Part shown: positions 38,071 through 50,229 of the stretch, piece by piece | Layout of the letters: every line of letters starts with the position of its first letter | Numbering within the stretch: position 1 is the first letter of the stretch | Assembly (NCBI GenBank): GCA_028751875.1 | Contig: CM054155.1 | Coordinates: 46,872,258 to 46,936,257, forward strand | DNA from: Rapana venosa | Taxonomy: Eukaryota; Mollusca; Gastropoda; Neogastropoda; Muricidae | DNA length: 64,000 bases | Reading direction: 5' to 3' | Notes under the pieces: model-generated | The model's database searches: none | What the model saw: the letters and a program-made list of their open reading frames with translations, nothing else | Told to the model about the DNA's origin: nothing | Translations under genes and position numbers: made by a program

Positions 38071-38720
38071 ACTCTCTCTCTCTCTTACAGATTTTTTAAA
38101 TAATCCTTCTCTCTATCCCTCCTTCCCTCACTCCTCCCTCGCTCTCTCTCTCCCTAACTCTCTCCCTTTCTCATTTCTCCCTCCCTCTCTCTGTTCTCTC
38201 TCCTTTCCTCTCTCCACTCTTTCTCTCCCACATCTATAACTCTCTCTCTCTCCCTATCTCCCTCTCTGTATACTCTCCCTCGCTGTTTAGTACTTTTCCT
38301 TTTCCCTCTCTGTAGTACTCTCCCTCTCTGATAGTACTTGCCTCCCTCTCTGTAGTTCTCTCCTCCCTCTCTGTAGTACTCTCCCTCCCTCTCTGTTAGT
38401 ACTCTCCCTCGCTCGTAGTACTCTCCCTCCCTCTCTGTTTAGTTCTCTCCCTCTCTGTAAGTACTCTCCCTCTCTCTCCCTCTCTGTAGTACTCTCCCTC
38501 TCTGTTAGTACTCTCCCTCCCTCTCTGTATAGTTACTCTACCCCTCCTCTTGTAGTTCACTCCCTATCTCTCCCTCTCTGTGACATCCCCTTCCTCCTCT
38601 CTGTAGTACTCTCCCTATCTGTAGTACTCTCTCTCCTCTCTGCTAGTACTCTCCCACTCTTTAGTAGTACTCTCCCTCTCTCTCCCTCTCAGTAGTACTC
38701 TCACTCTCACTCCTCTCTGT
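38071..38720. repeat. CT-rich field with ~22-bp minisatellite
   Basis: (CT)n and CCCT runs. From about 38285 irregular units of the form TAGTACTCTCCCTCTCTG, with optional extra CCCT, recur about 20 times. Copy 2 at 54412-55061. Confidence 0.9.
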
Positions 38721-41700
38721 ATATATCACACCCACACTTACTTACTCACCCAATCTAACCCTCTCTTATTTATTCCATCCCACCTCTCCCACTCTATCTT
38801 ACTAACCCTCATCTTACTACCATACCCACTCTACCCCTATCTCACTCTACCCCCACACTCCCCTCACTCACTCACATCCCCCATCTAAACCCCCTTCACA
38901 CTACACCACCCACTACTAACCCCTCACCCCCACCACACATCCCACCCCCACACAATCCCCAAAACACACAGCCATAACCCCATCACAACCCCCTCCACAC
39001 TCCCACCACTCCCTCACATAATAACTACCACACACTCCCCAACACACACACACCCCAATCAACCCACAAAACCCCCACCAACCCCCCACAACCTCCCACT
39101 CACACAACACACAAACACACAAACAAACAATTTTATAAAAACTCAAAAATTTTTTTTTGTATATCTCATTTATGTAGTGAAATGTGCAATTTTCATTATT
39201 ATTATACTAACAAAATTTTACTCATCTTCTTTTAATTATATAATACTGAGAGAAACGGTAGCTATGTTACCCACCGACTCTGACATCACCTCCCCCCCGC
39301 CCCTCCTTGCCCCCCCCCCCCATCGCCCCCCCCCCCCCCCCCAGATTTTAAGTTCCAATATCGTTACTTTGTGATATATTATTTTGTGTTCTCCGCGTGT
39401 GTTTCCCCTCATATTTCATCTTCCCCGCGCCTCCCTCATACCCATTAAAATCCCGGCACAAGAAGTAGAGTACACTCAGTTGTCATCGCTAAATCCCTAC
39501 ACTCTATTGTGTCTCCAAATCCTAAGAATGTCATTGTCACAAACACCTTATCTAAATAGTTTTACAGCATACTCCTACCCTTAGTGTCTACAATATCTAT
39601 GCACAAACATATCGCCCGTTCGTCCAAACACACAATCAATCTCTATAACCTGATCGCTATTGACCGCTGTCCCCCCTACAGTTGTCTCTCCCTCTCTTGA
39701 TAGAGATTAAGTGTATGACCCATGACTCCACATCCTCTATACGCAACAAATGTCTGCACCCTACTCCGTCTAACACAGTCATATGTCATCACACACTCCC
39801 CTAGAGATATAGACCTATTGAATCTTTCTTCGCCTCATAGATACTTATATCATATAATAATCTAGATATCTCCGTACACCTGTACAATATAACTAACTCT
39901 CAAATCATGTATTTATGTTGCAGATCTTCAAATATATCCCGCCAGTAACACCTGATACAACACAGAACCAACACACACCACCCACTGTACACAGACACCA
40001 CGATACGAGACTATCCACCTCAGTAAATCTGTACATCAGTACAAAATCCGTACCAATCTGTATCGACTGTAATTCCACCTCACTCTACAGACACCCCAAA
40101 TCCTAATCTAAACCCCTCCTACCCAAACCTTGTATCAGAGAATCCAATGCCTCACCAGTAACACACCCACACCTCAGTTGTCCACCACAATACGTACCCC
40201 TATACCACATCCTCAGACCCTCAGCACTCGACGCCCATCAAAGTCCAGAGTGGTGTATTCGATCTGTCCCAGTCTCCCTCCCGCCTGCACGTATCCCTGT
40301 TCAATATGGCCATAACCTGTAGCTTTGAACTATCTCGCCATCTGTATTTTTAGCCGTTTGTCCTATGCCCTATTACCTCCAGAAGTGACTTGAAAATACC
40401 CACACTCTGTGTGTCATCATCTCCCCTCTTAAACGTTATCCTGTCATGTGATCTCCCATCCCAGCCGCTCAACCACACGCACCCCCCCCCCCCCCCCCCA
40501 CATCCACTCCTCAGCTGCTCCCCCCCCCCCCCACCCCACCATCTGATACCTATAAATGCCTTTAAATTGCCGCTTTCAACATCAGATACAATATGAGACA
40601 TCGTAATCATAATAAACCTCGTGTTGAAATGTCCTTCTCGTAAGAATAGATCCACTTAGAACTCATGTCTGCCCAAACCGTATTTGCTGCCACACCCCAA
40701 ATCTTCGAGAACCATATCCCCATTCCCCTCACACCATAATCACATTGTCTCGAGCGCTCCTACACCAATACGTGTCCTCTCCAATGTTAAATTGCTGTGA
40801 CTCAGAAATAATACCATAAATGATAAATTTCATAGAAAATAGCCCTACATTAAATCAAAACACATAGTCTAATACAGTTCCCACACCATCAACACGCCCC
40901 TAGACCTCCCAATCTATAACAAACACACTATCACTCAATAAATTATCTAAAGTTCCTCCCCCATAATTCTCATAATACGTTCTCAACTAGTACACCAACA
41001 TCACACATTCATCCATAGATATACTGTGTTTAGTTGTATTACCTGCATACGTGTCTCGTACATACACAACCATTTACCACCCCCCAATGTCACATATCCC
41101 CTACTCATCTATGACGTCTGTTCTTATCCTTGTCCAAGAGCCAGATCCCATTCCCTCACCCCACCTCCTCTCACCCACACCCTCACTCACACACAATTGA
41201 TCAACCAATCCCCACCTCATCATCACTAGATGTGCCCTGTACCACTTCCACACACACGCGTACTTCTCAATCACAGACCACGACAGTCACAGTGTTCTGA
41301 ACACACTCACCCTGTTCTCTAATACAGTACTAATCTGAAGTACTACCTATCAATGTCCTTCACCAGTAAGTGAGCACTCCGCTACACACGCTGTGTCACA
41401 CGTCCTGACACAACTCACCAACATGGTCTCAGCTGACTCACACTTATCTGATAGTGAGAACACCTCTAATAACATTCCCACCTCACACTCCCCTGTTCTG
41501 TTTCCCCACTACCAGAACGTTAATATCTCATTACATGTACATAGAGAGCTGGCAATAGCCAAACATCGTAGCATACAAGCACCTACCCTCTCCCACTAGT
41601 TGAAAATCCCACATAGATCACTAATGTATACCAACCATAACCACGAACACACAACAATGTGAAGTACACGTATATGTCTACAATGTGCGCATCCTGAGTA

Positions 41701-42370
41701 AATAACACTATGGTAGATTTGCAAGTCTCAAGTCCATATACCAAACTGCATCAGTCAAGATCACTCTCCTCACGTTGTAATTCTACTTGCGATGGATCTC
41801 ATACATCCTCTATATCAGAAACATATATACAAAAGAATAACGACATGTACTCAGTTACTAGAGATCCATAACTAAAGTGATATACGATGTGTGCTAAAAG
41901 CACACTTCTGTGCGAATACACCATGCACACCACCGATCACCCCCCCCTCCCCATCCCACCAATATATGCACACATGTAATAAATAACCCATCTCAGTGAT
42001 ACAGACAAATAAACTCCTTCTCCTCCATGCTCAATATGAACCCTCCACTAGAAGCAGTAACAGAGCCATAACTCATCGACCTCCACACACATCTCCCGCA
42101 CCCCAGTATCGTCAAAAGAAATATAATAACACCTCTGAATCGAGAGTCGCAATACCTCTACACCATACTCATCTTTCTAGATAGATAGAGCGAGCACGAT
42201 TACATAAACCACTCATAATCAATATAATAAGCATTATCCACATCCCTACCAATATCTATATCCGACTTTATAATTCCTTATATTATAATCAACTACGTAC
42301 GCAGTAGACTCACACATCATTCTTTACGGCTACTTACACACCTAAAACATCCACCCACCAATCAAAATGT
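38720..42370. other. Strongly G-poor sequence, ~3.7 kb
   Basis: The + strand is dominated by C, A and T; G is scarce for more than 3 kb, with no recognisable SINE, LINE or exon. It grades out of the CT field and into GT-rich sequence after about 42400. Short frames here are Pro/Thr/His/Ser-rich and without support. The identical segment recurs at 55061-58711. Confidence 0.7.
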
Positions 42371-43264
42371 GTCACATCGTTGTGGCTTCATCTTAGCAGC
42401 ATATCATTGTAGCAGATGTGATGATGACAGTCTCTCGATTGCCTACCGCAAATAATATTGCATCCTAATAATTGTATTTGTGTATAGTGTATTTTGTGAG
42501 TTAGTGAGAATGATAATGATATAATAATGAGTAGATAGATAGAGTTCGCAGAGAAAGTGCAGGAGAGTGAGGTTTAGATAATGAATAGTAGTTGCCGTTT
42601 TATGTACAAGCACTGTGACCCAATTCAGACGTGATTTAATGCTGAGTTAAGCTAGAGATCTAGTAGTTCTGAGTGAGTGCTGAGATCTTTGCTCACACCA
42701 GCTCTGCATGTGTTTTGCATTTTGGGTATATGTTTGGATAAGATGTGAGACGTTGATCTAGTATCATCTGTCTAATGTCATCGAGGATCACTATTCTCAC
42801 TCAGCTTGAGACCATCAATGACCCTCATAGGAAGAAGATTTGTATCTCTAGAAAGACCCTTGGTATCGCAAAGATAAACGCGACGATATATATAGAGCAA
42901 ATTCCTGTATCTTCAGTGTGCAGTGACGCATTCGCTGTGTTGCTTGAAGTAGTATAGAATGCTAGATCAATGATTAATGGAACTTAGTAGGTAGCGCGTA
43001 GATATCTCTTTGTGCATAGATGAGACACGTGATCTGTAAATAGCGTATTAGAGAGAGTCAATAGTCCTGTGAGATGTGTGACGAATCTTGTTCCGCCTGG
43101 TGCAATGTATCTTGTAGAGTACTTAAGACGCGACTGTAATAGCTGAGAGTCAATAACAGATAGACGTGCATGAGTTCGATGTAGTTCTGTGAGAGTACGA
43201 CATGTGAGTGTTCCACGAATTGGTCTCAGTAAAACGAATTGACTTTGTTGGTTGCATGTGTAAG
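42371..43264. other. GT/GA-rich sequence, nothing recognised
   Basis: Follows the G-poor block with opposite strand bias (GTGAG, GATAGA, TAGTGAG words). No gene or repeat family identified. Same at 58712-59605. Confidence 0.5.
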
Positions 43265-44175
43265 TGTGGAGCAGAGAACCAGAGCGCTTTGATTCGTTTT
43301 TGCAAGATATAGGACCTAGCGCTATACAAAATTCCCTTTGATCATTACCCAGTCTGCTACTATTCAGTTACGGGCCGATTTTTAGTGCAATTCGATAGTA
43401 CCTCGTCCACTGATGAAATTCCAAACTTGTAAACGTTCTTCATTCTTTCAGGTCTGGACTATTACAATTCTAAGTTGGCTGGTTCTGCCAGGCATCATGC
43501 AATCCACTCCCTTCAATGTATACAAACTCTGCGCTAGCCTGTCTCTGAAAGAAAAATCTGAGCACATTAACCCGCTCTTGCGATCTCTCCACTGGCTGCT
43601 GTGCCAAGAAAAGTAAATTATATGATCATTACCCTCTGTTACAGAATGTCTCCACAAAAACAGCACGTCGTCCTTACATCTGGAGAGTGTTCACCTGTAC
43701 TCTCCTCGTTCTTTCCGCTATGCTGCAGGATAATCCTTGCGTTCCATTCACAAAATACCTAGAGTTCAAGCAATCCACCAACGGCCGTCGCTCTTTCTCT
43801 ATTTCTGGTCCATCGATTGGATGACCTCCCCTCACTCTCCGCCCCAAAGACTTCTTTTGACACTTTTTAAATCCAGTCTCAAGATCATTTTATTTCAAAC
43901 CTAATATTTTCCTTCCAGCTTCAAAGCTCTAGCGTTAGTGTCCTGCCTATACAGCCAAAGATTTATTGCCCTGTCCAGTGTGTGTGTGACCTCTGTGTAG
44001 TGTGTGTGTGTTGTGTTGTGTCGCGCCGCGCGGCGCGTGGCGTGCAGTTTGGACTTGATGGAAACTATTAAGTGTACTGGTTGTATGACTGTTGTAAGTA
44101 ATGCGTTGAGTGCAGGTCTTTGATTTTGTTCTTCTGCAAGATTATAGCCGCTATATAAATTATGTTATTATTGTA
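43265..44175 (+). mobile_element. CR1/L2-like LINE, indel-ridden
   Basis: A LINE 3' tip (43265-43340, GCAAGATATAGGACCTAGCG) is followed by a second copy starting near 43341. It is colinear with the LINE at 1308-2443: CAGTTACGG, CTGGACTATTACAATTC, CTTGCGATCTCTCCACTGGC (LLRSLHWL). It ends with CGCTATATAAATTATGTTAT at about 44168. Many single-base indels break the frame. Copy 2 at 59606-60516. Confidence 0.8.
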
Positions 44176-44180
44176 ATGTA

Positions 44181-46335
44181 TGTTTATCCCGTCGTGTCTC
44201 CGACGATCTTATTCTTTTCGATGCCTTGTTTTACACTAAGAGACAGTTCGGCTAAGGAATGTAGCAGTCGTCTGTGGGCAGACTCTCGGCCCGTACAGAT
44301 TGTTTCTTCTTAGGGGTTAATTTGGGTTCGGCCACATGTCCTTCTCTCAGCTGCTGAAGGAACCCTGCAGTCCTGCTTGGATTATGTGGCGAGTGTCTTG
44401 CTCGCTTCCCCACTATGAGCACATGGGGGAGGGTACTACCACGTATCATATTCTGTGCAGTGTTGGTTCAGCCTGCAGTGGCCTGTATTGCTTATCGGAA
44501 GTGGTCTCATGGTCTTCGTCTGGTGAGGCTGTGGATAGCTGTTTGTGGTGGCGTTTTCCTGTAGAGAGCCTTAATGATGGTCTGCTCTCTGCAAGGCAGG
44601 ACAGGGTTTTTCGGGCTGTTCATCTCCGGGCGCCTATCTTGGCCATTCTGTTCAGCTTGTCATTGCCCTCGATGCCACTGTTGAGGGGATCCACTGCAGC
44701 ACCCGTGCGAAAAGACACGGATGTTTTGTTGTGCCATCTATCAGTTGTGGAAGATGGCGCTGTTGAAGGCTTGCAGCACAGACAGAGCGTCGGTCAGAAA
44801 ACGCCTGGTGTTGTGATCCACTCTGCTGCGGATGGTGTTTGCTGCAAGGAGATCGTTCCACTTCGGCCTTGTAGTGGTGCAGTAGAAGCCGGGTTGCTAT
44901 TGGACCGAGGTTTCTCATTCTCTGGCTGGGAATACCAGAGGTAGGCCCCAGCTCCTCCACATTGGTGGCATCTGTTGCAGCGCCGTCTGTGTAGACGTGG
45001 AGCCATGCCTCGCTCCTGAGGGTATTGATCTTCTATCCTGGCATTTTGACCGTTAGAGTTCTTTGGACAATGTCGCCCTGTTTGTTTTCTTCGTGATTCT
45101 GGAAATTACTGTCATTCTGGGAATGTCAACTTTTTTCCTGTCCTTTCTTGCCATGGAGGATCATGTCAAGGGGAGAAGGTGTGATGGGCTGTACGCTGGC
45201 AGTTTGTTCTTGGTGCTCTCTCTGCAGTGCACGAGCCTTCGACTGCAAACTGGAGGCGGTTTAGTCTTCATGTGGGAAGCTTTCTCCAGTCTTTGGTGCT
45301 AATTGGATGGTCTTTGGTGCATGGTACTTGGTTGACTATGTTGCAAGTACTTCTGTTTCCTTGTGTGGTGATAGAGGAGCTATGCCAGTCACCGCTCCAT
45401 CTTCTCTATGGGGGTGGGATTTCATCGCGATGTGATGATTCTCAAGTCTTGGTTCTGTCTCTTGTCCCAGCGGTGTCCCGATGTGCTCCTTGGCAGTGGT
45501 CATCCAAGAGTTTGATCCGTACTCAAGATGGGTTGTACAGTGCCCTGGTAGGACTGATTTCAGGAAGTGTTCATTGGCTTCCCCACTGTGTCCCTGCAAG
45601 TTGCGCATGATGTTGAGAGTCGGCTCGATGACCTCCCATAAAACAGCAGAGGAGGCAAGATGCTGTTTTCGGAAACTGGCAGAAATTGTGAGTCATAGTG
45701 GAGTACCTTGCCCACAGTACATCCCCACCTCTGCTCAGGCCGCAAGTGGGCATAAGGACTAGTCAGCGTTGGAGGATTGCTCCCAAGAACAACTCAGCCC
45801 CCATGGCTTGCTGAAGCACCATTTATAGGGACTGTAGCGAGTCAAGCCACTAGTCAGAGGAATATAGAGTGATCAACAAACACTTCAGCTGTAAAAGCGG
45901 GAATTCAATGAGTGGGAAAGAAAAGCCAAGGTCATACTACAGCCTCTCACTTTGCTGTTGTTGCCCCCAATGGTTTCATCAAGAACTGGGATAAAGCCCA
46001 GGCGCTGACGGCTTCTTATCTATTATTCTAACAAACACCAAAAAGCTCACATGTGGTAGGCATCAGGCAGAGGGCGGAGCGGGATGGTCCTCGAGGTGAG
46101 GCACTGTTATGGCTGAGGTGAGAGGCCGAGCTGTTCTCTGGGTCTAGCAACAGGGACTGCCTTATACATGAAGAACTTAGCCCATTTGGCAGGGGCGATG
46201 ATGTTGCCGATAAGCTGCTCGCGGTCGGGGGGGCCTCCGGGAGGATTGTGTCCACGACGTTCGGAAGGACTCCGTCTGTTCCCCAGTGAAGGTCAGCTCT
46301 GCCTCCATGGTCATGGGGTCTGTTGCTGTGCTAAA
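44181..46335 (-). mobile_element. LINE with RT C-terminus and RNase H remnants
   Basis: Minus-strand pieces in several frames: an RT C-terminal part around 45600-45340 (LEYGSNSWMTTAKEHIGT and later ENHHIAMKSHPHREDGAVTG), then RNase H-like remnants around 45000-44650 (DATNV-type GGAGAYLWYSQP, AEVERS, QWIPS). The order fits an I/Jockey-type element with an RNase H domain. Frames shift repeatedly, so it is dead as written or badly base-called. Copy 2 at 60522-62677. Confidence 0.6.
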
Positions 46336-46439
46336 ATTTGGAAAGGATTGGTTCGGGTTGGGGTAGGTTTGGTGTTTGTTGTCTGGTGTGTGTGGGTGCT
46401 GTGTGGTTGAAAGTTAAGGATAGGGGCTGGGCGCCGGAA

Positions 46440-47250
46440 GTAGGCTGAGAGAGGATGAGTGAGGGGGGGAGAGAGATGAGTGAGAAAGAAGAGGATTGCT
46501 CGTGAAAGAGATGAGAGACAGACAGTTCAGGAGATGAGAGAGAGACTTTTTTGGACTTTTTTTTTATATCGAGGATAATGGTAATAAGCATCATGTGCCT
46601 TTTTTACATCAGTCCCCGTTGTGTATGCGGTTTTGTATAATTTTGTCATCTATTCTCCACCGGCACACAATGGCTTACTCTTTGGAAAAAGCGGAACAGT
46701 ATTAACGTGTGCACAAGATGTTCTGCATTCGGACTGAGAGTGAGAGAGAGAGGAGTAGAGCAGAGAGACGAAGGAGAAGTGTTGGGAGGTGGAGGAGAGT
46801 CCGAGAGAGAGAGGAGGGGAAGAGAGAAGAGAGAGAGCTGAGAGAGAGAGAGAGAGAGAGAGTCAGACAGACAGACAGACAGACAGAGAGTGGACAAAGA
46901 CGAGAGAGAGAGAGAGATGAGAGAGAGACTTTTTTGACTTTTTTTTAATTCGGGATAATGGAATAAGCACCTCATGTGCTTTTTTACATCCGTCCGTGGG
47001 TATGCGTTTTGTAATAATTTTGTATCTATTCCCACACGGCACACAATGGATTACTCTTTCGAAAAAAAAGCGGAACAGGAATTATCCGTGTGCACAAGAT
47101 GTTCTGATTCGGACTTGTGGAGGAGAGAGAGAGACGATGAGGCGAGAGGAGAGAAGAGAGAGAGATAAGGAGAGAGAGAGTGAGAGAGAGAAGTAGCGAC
47201 GAGGGGGCGAGGGAAGAGAGACGAGGAGAGAGACGCGAGCGAGGAGAGAG
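46440..47250. repeat. GA-rich array with tandem SINE C 3' ends
   Basis: GA repeats enclose two reverse SINE C 3' fragments (46558-46735 and 46940-47112), each preceded by AGAGAGACTTTTTT and followed by GTTCTG(C)ATTCGGACT. The unit, about 375 bases, is tandemly duplicated. Copy 2 at 62782-63592. Confidence 0.82.
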
Positions 47251-47252
47251 AG

Positions 47253-47325
47253 CCCCCCCCCCCCCCCCCCCCCCCCCCCACCCACCCCCCCCCCCCCCCC
47301 CCCCCCTCCCCCCCACCCCCCCCCA
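47253..47325. repeat. Poly-C tract
   Basis: C-run with few A/T interruptions, flanked by GA repeats on both sides. Same at 63595-63667. Confidence 0.95.
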
Positions 47326-47514
47326 CGAGAGGAGAGAGGAGGAGAGTGAGAGAGAGAGGAGAGAGAAGGAGGGAAGGACACGGCAGAGAGTGAACGTGGG
47401 TTTGTTGTGGAACGCTTTGCTTCGGAAAATGGAGGAAGGTGGTTGCAAAATTTTCAGTGTTGGTCCCCCTAAAGGATTAGGGGATAGGTCAGGGCAGGGT
47501 CTGTTAACCTTTTT

Positions 47515-47755
47515 TTTCATTTCATATTATTTCCAGGATAATGGAATAAACACTCGTGTGCTTTTTGTTTTTTTAAACCTCCAGTCCCGTGTGGATATGA
47601 TGTTTGAATAAATTTTTGTGCATGCCGTTCCAACCTGCACAAGATGGCCAAACGCTTTCGAATAGCCGGGAACGGGTGTTTAACGTGTGCTGCAAGATGT
47701 TCTTCGTGCGTTCGATACTCGGGACCTCGCGTTTATCAGTCTCATCCGTTTAAAG
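47515..47755 (-). repeat. SINE family C fragment
   Basis: Reverse: CCAGGATAATGGAATAAACA, CCAGTCCCGTGTGGATATGA, TTTAACGTGTGCTGCAAGAT, CAGTCTCATCCGTTTAAAG. The large duplication as visible in copy 2 stops inside it because the window ends. Confidence 0.8.
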
Positions 47756-48454
47756 CTCCAAACCCCCGACCACCAAAAGTCCATATCAAGGCAGTCCACC
47801 TTATTATTTAATTTCTGAAAACCTGAAAACTTTCACCTTAATTTCGAACATCAATACCATCCAATTTCTTCAAACATCCATTACCATGGATCAGAAGGGA
47901 AAAAAACCCAACACTTTTCAGATGCGAGTTTGAGAGTGCTGCTCAAATTACCTGACCAACACTGCAAGTACCTGTATCTCTCGGGCCCGGTTGATTTCTT
48001 CTTCTCTTCCTTTTTTTGTCATGTTTCTCCCAGGGGAGGTTTGACATTGATAAGCCTTCTCCATCTCTCTCTCTCTGTTTTGAAGCTTCCTCACTAATTT
48101 ATGCCATTGTCTCTAAGATCATCTGCAATACAGGCAGCCCAGGTTTTTGCTAGGTTCCCGGTTGACTCTAGGATATATTTATTATGATAGTAAACGTAGA
48201 GTACAGCCCTGTCAAGCAGTCTCAAAGCATTATTATGCATTTCCACAGCAGCAGCATTATACTTCATCCCCATTATCATGAACATCATGAAATTTAAACC
48301 ACCACAAAACAAAGACTAAGTAGCATTTCATTGCATAATGGCCCGCTGAAAACAAACATTATGAGGGCCTATCGGCTTTCCATTAATTTATCACCCACAG
48401 GGTTACAAAAAAGGAAAAGACGTAATTACTATCAGAATGGATTAGAGTTATTGT
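47756..48454. other. No gene assigned; unrecognised 72-codon minus frame
   Basis: The minus-strand frame 48312-48094 reads NALRLLDRAVLYVYYHNKYI and KTWAACIADDLRDNGIN and is protein-like, but I recognise no family. It could be a TE remnant or an exon. The remainder shows CT runs and nothing else. Confidence 0.4.
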
Positions 48455-48868
48455 ATTATATACCACTTTTAAGTCACCGACAGATTTCTCTGCGTTGAAA
48501 ATTCGGGCTGCTCTTCCCGGGGTGAAGCGAGTCGCCACAGAGCAGCGCCACCCTTTTTCTTTTTTTTGCTGTCTGCAGCTGTATTTGTTTCCCTATCAGA
48601 GGGCTTTTTTCTGAAATTTTGCCAAAGGACAAGCTCTCTGCTGCCGTGGGTTCTTTTACTAAAGGTTTTGTGTAACACACAGGAGGACCTCGGTTTATGT
48701 ATCATCCTGAAAGACTAGCACCAGACCACAAACTCATGATCTAACGGATGGAGTTAGGGAAGTTTTCGTGCCGTGCAATACTTGGGATCTCAGAAACACC
48801 CGCACACTTTCCGACCGGACTTTTCGCTTTCTAGGCAGGCGGTTACTCTAGACACCGATCCAGTGTGA
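48455..48868 (-). repeat. SINE family B, full length
   Basis: Reverse copy from TATACCACTTTTAAGTCACC to ACTCTAGACACCGATCCAG. Several indels relative to copies in the first 34 kb. Confidence 0.88.
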
Positions 48869-49499
48869 ATAAGCTTAGGCGATAATTTTATACGGAAAGG
48901 AAATGCCTAATGGAGCAAAACACTGCAGAATTGGATTTTGCCTGTATCCCAATGTTTACAGCATCATTAGCTGTAGTTGCAAGAACAAAATGAAATACAG
49001 GCAAAATGTCCTATGGGAAAACCTTATTTGAAACATTTGAATTTCAAAAAAGGAAGGCGAATGGTAAGCTCTCTCCATGTCAGCACAGCAAAGGATATGA
49101 ATTAATATTTATTGGTGGGTTCTTCATATTAGGTTTACCTAACTGCTACAGGGTTTTTGTTTGTTTGTTGTTTTTTGTTTGGTTTTTGTACAAGCCAAAA
49201 GTTGTAGATTGGATCAGTGGTAGCGTTGTCAGGTGTACATAAGATAGAATGAGGTTTGACTGTTGTAGATCGGTTTGAGGCTGTGTAGATTATTGTTCGA
49301 GTGGCTTGTTAACGGGAATGTGGTGGTGTGTAGGCTTAGGATTTTTTTGTGGGTGTGAAATTTTACCTAAAGTTCAAAGGCTGCATGTACTTACCTACAA
49401 TCACCCACAACACCAGTCAACAGCAACATGCTCAGATGTTGTTTTTTATTGGAGTTAGCTGTACAATATGTTGGCAAATATACCAGAAATATCTTCGTG
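48869..49499. other. No feature recognised
   Basis: Apparently unique sequence. A 78-codon frame (49006-49242) lacks any supporting feature. Confidence 0.5.
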
Positions 49500-49519
49500 G
49501 GGGGGGGGGGGGGGGGGGG
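49499..49519. repeat. G homopolymer, ~20 bases
   Basis: Pure G run after TCTTCGTGG. Confidence 0.93.
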
Positions 49520-49689
49520 CAGATTTTAAATACCTGACATGTAGCTTAATGAGGACAGAACTTAGCTTAGAAGGAAGGGGTGGGGGGACTGTATGGGAAC
49601 TGAAAATATTCTTTTTGATGAATGGAATGCATAGGAAACCAACCAAGACAGTGGACCAGGGTACGTATACGATATGTTTTTGTGTGTAT

Positions 49690-49780
49690 GTTTTTCGTTT
49701 TCTTTCCTCGACTTAGAATTTCGAGGTTCATCACTGGTGAGATTTTGCGTATACGACCCATTCCAACGACTTGGGGAGAA
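49690..49780 (-). repeat. Repeat D, partial
   Basis: CCTCGACTTAGAATTTCGAG, GGTTCATCACTGGTGAGATT and TTGCGTATACGACCCATTCC are the reverse of the D second half. Confidence 0.6.
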
Positions 49781-49906
49781 TGGTGTCCCAACTCTGACAC
49801 CTGTGTGCATGCGTTTCAGCGCAGTGTTGTCGATGCCGTGCGTTGTTACCACGGACACGAAATGACCCTGCTCGTTTCGGGTGTCCGTGAACTTGGCAGA
49901 AAAAAA

Positions 49907-49992
49907 AAGCTCACTTCCAACGTCCCCACCAAATCCCAAACCTGGAAGGGAAATGCTGGTTTTGGATTGGTGGGGACGTTGGAAGTGAGCTT
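49907..49992. other. Perfect 26-bp stem-loop
   Basis: Left arm 49907-49932 and right arm 49967-49992 are exact reverse complements (AAGCTCACTTCCAACGTCCC is the left start). The pairing can extend about nine more bases inward with one bulge, leaving a loop of roughly 15 bases. The size resembles a small hairpin precursor or a short inverted-repeat element. Confidence 0.85.
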
Positions 49993-50229
49993 GGGTTTGG
50001 GATTGGTGGGATAGTGGAGGTGAAACCACTTGTCAGCTGAGTTTTCTTGCTGTCTATATAGAACCTAAGGACAGGTGGTGCGGTTGTGGGGCTTGTTTAA
50101 CACCCATGACTCGACAGATGCTGCCGATGATTTTTGAGATGTGCGTAGGAGGGGTGGGTGGCGGCTGTGTTTGGGTATTTAGAGCAGTAAAAATAAGCCT
50201 TTCCCTCTCTCAACTTTGAGTATCTAGTT

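Larger units (their letters stand above)
34755..47658. repeat. Large duplication, copy 1 (12.9 kb)
   Basis: From CATACGCTTACTGCCCC to GCCAAACGCTTT this matches 51099-64000 almost base for base, with a constant offset of 16341-16344. Differences are mostly 1-3 base indels. Because copy 2 begins just after 51098, the repeat unit would be about 16.34 kb (34755-51098). It contains the SINE, LINE and low-complexity features listed below. Confidence 0.97.

Noticed and set aside
44336..44944. 202-codon + strand frame as a gene
   Set aside because: The minus strand here encodes LINE RT/RNase H remnants; the + frame is its shadow.
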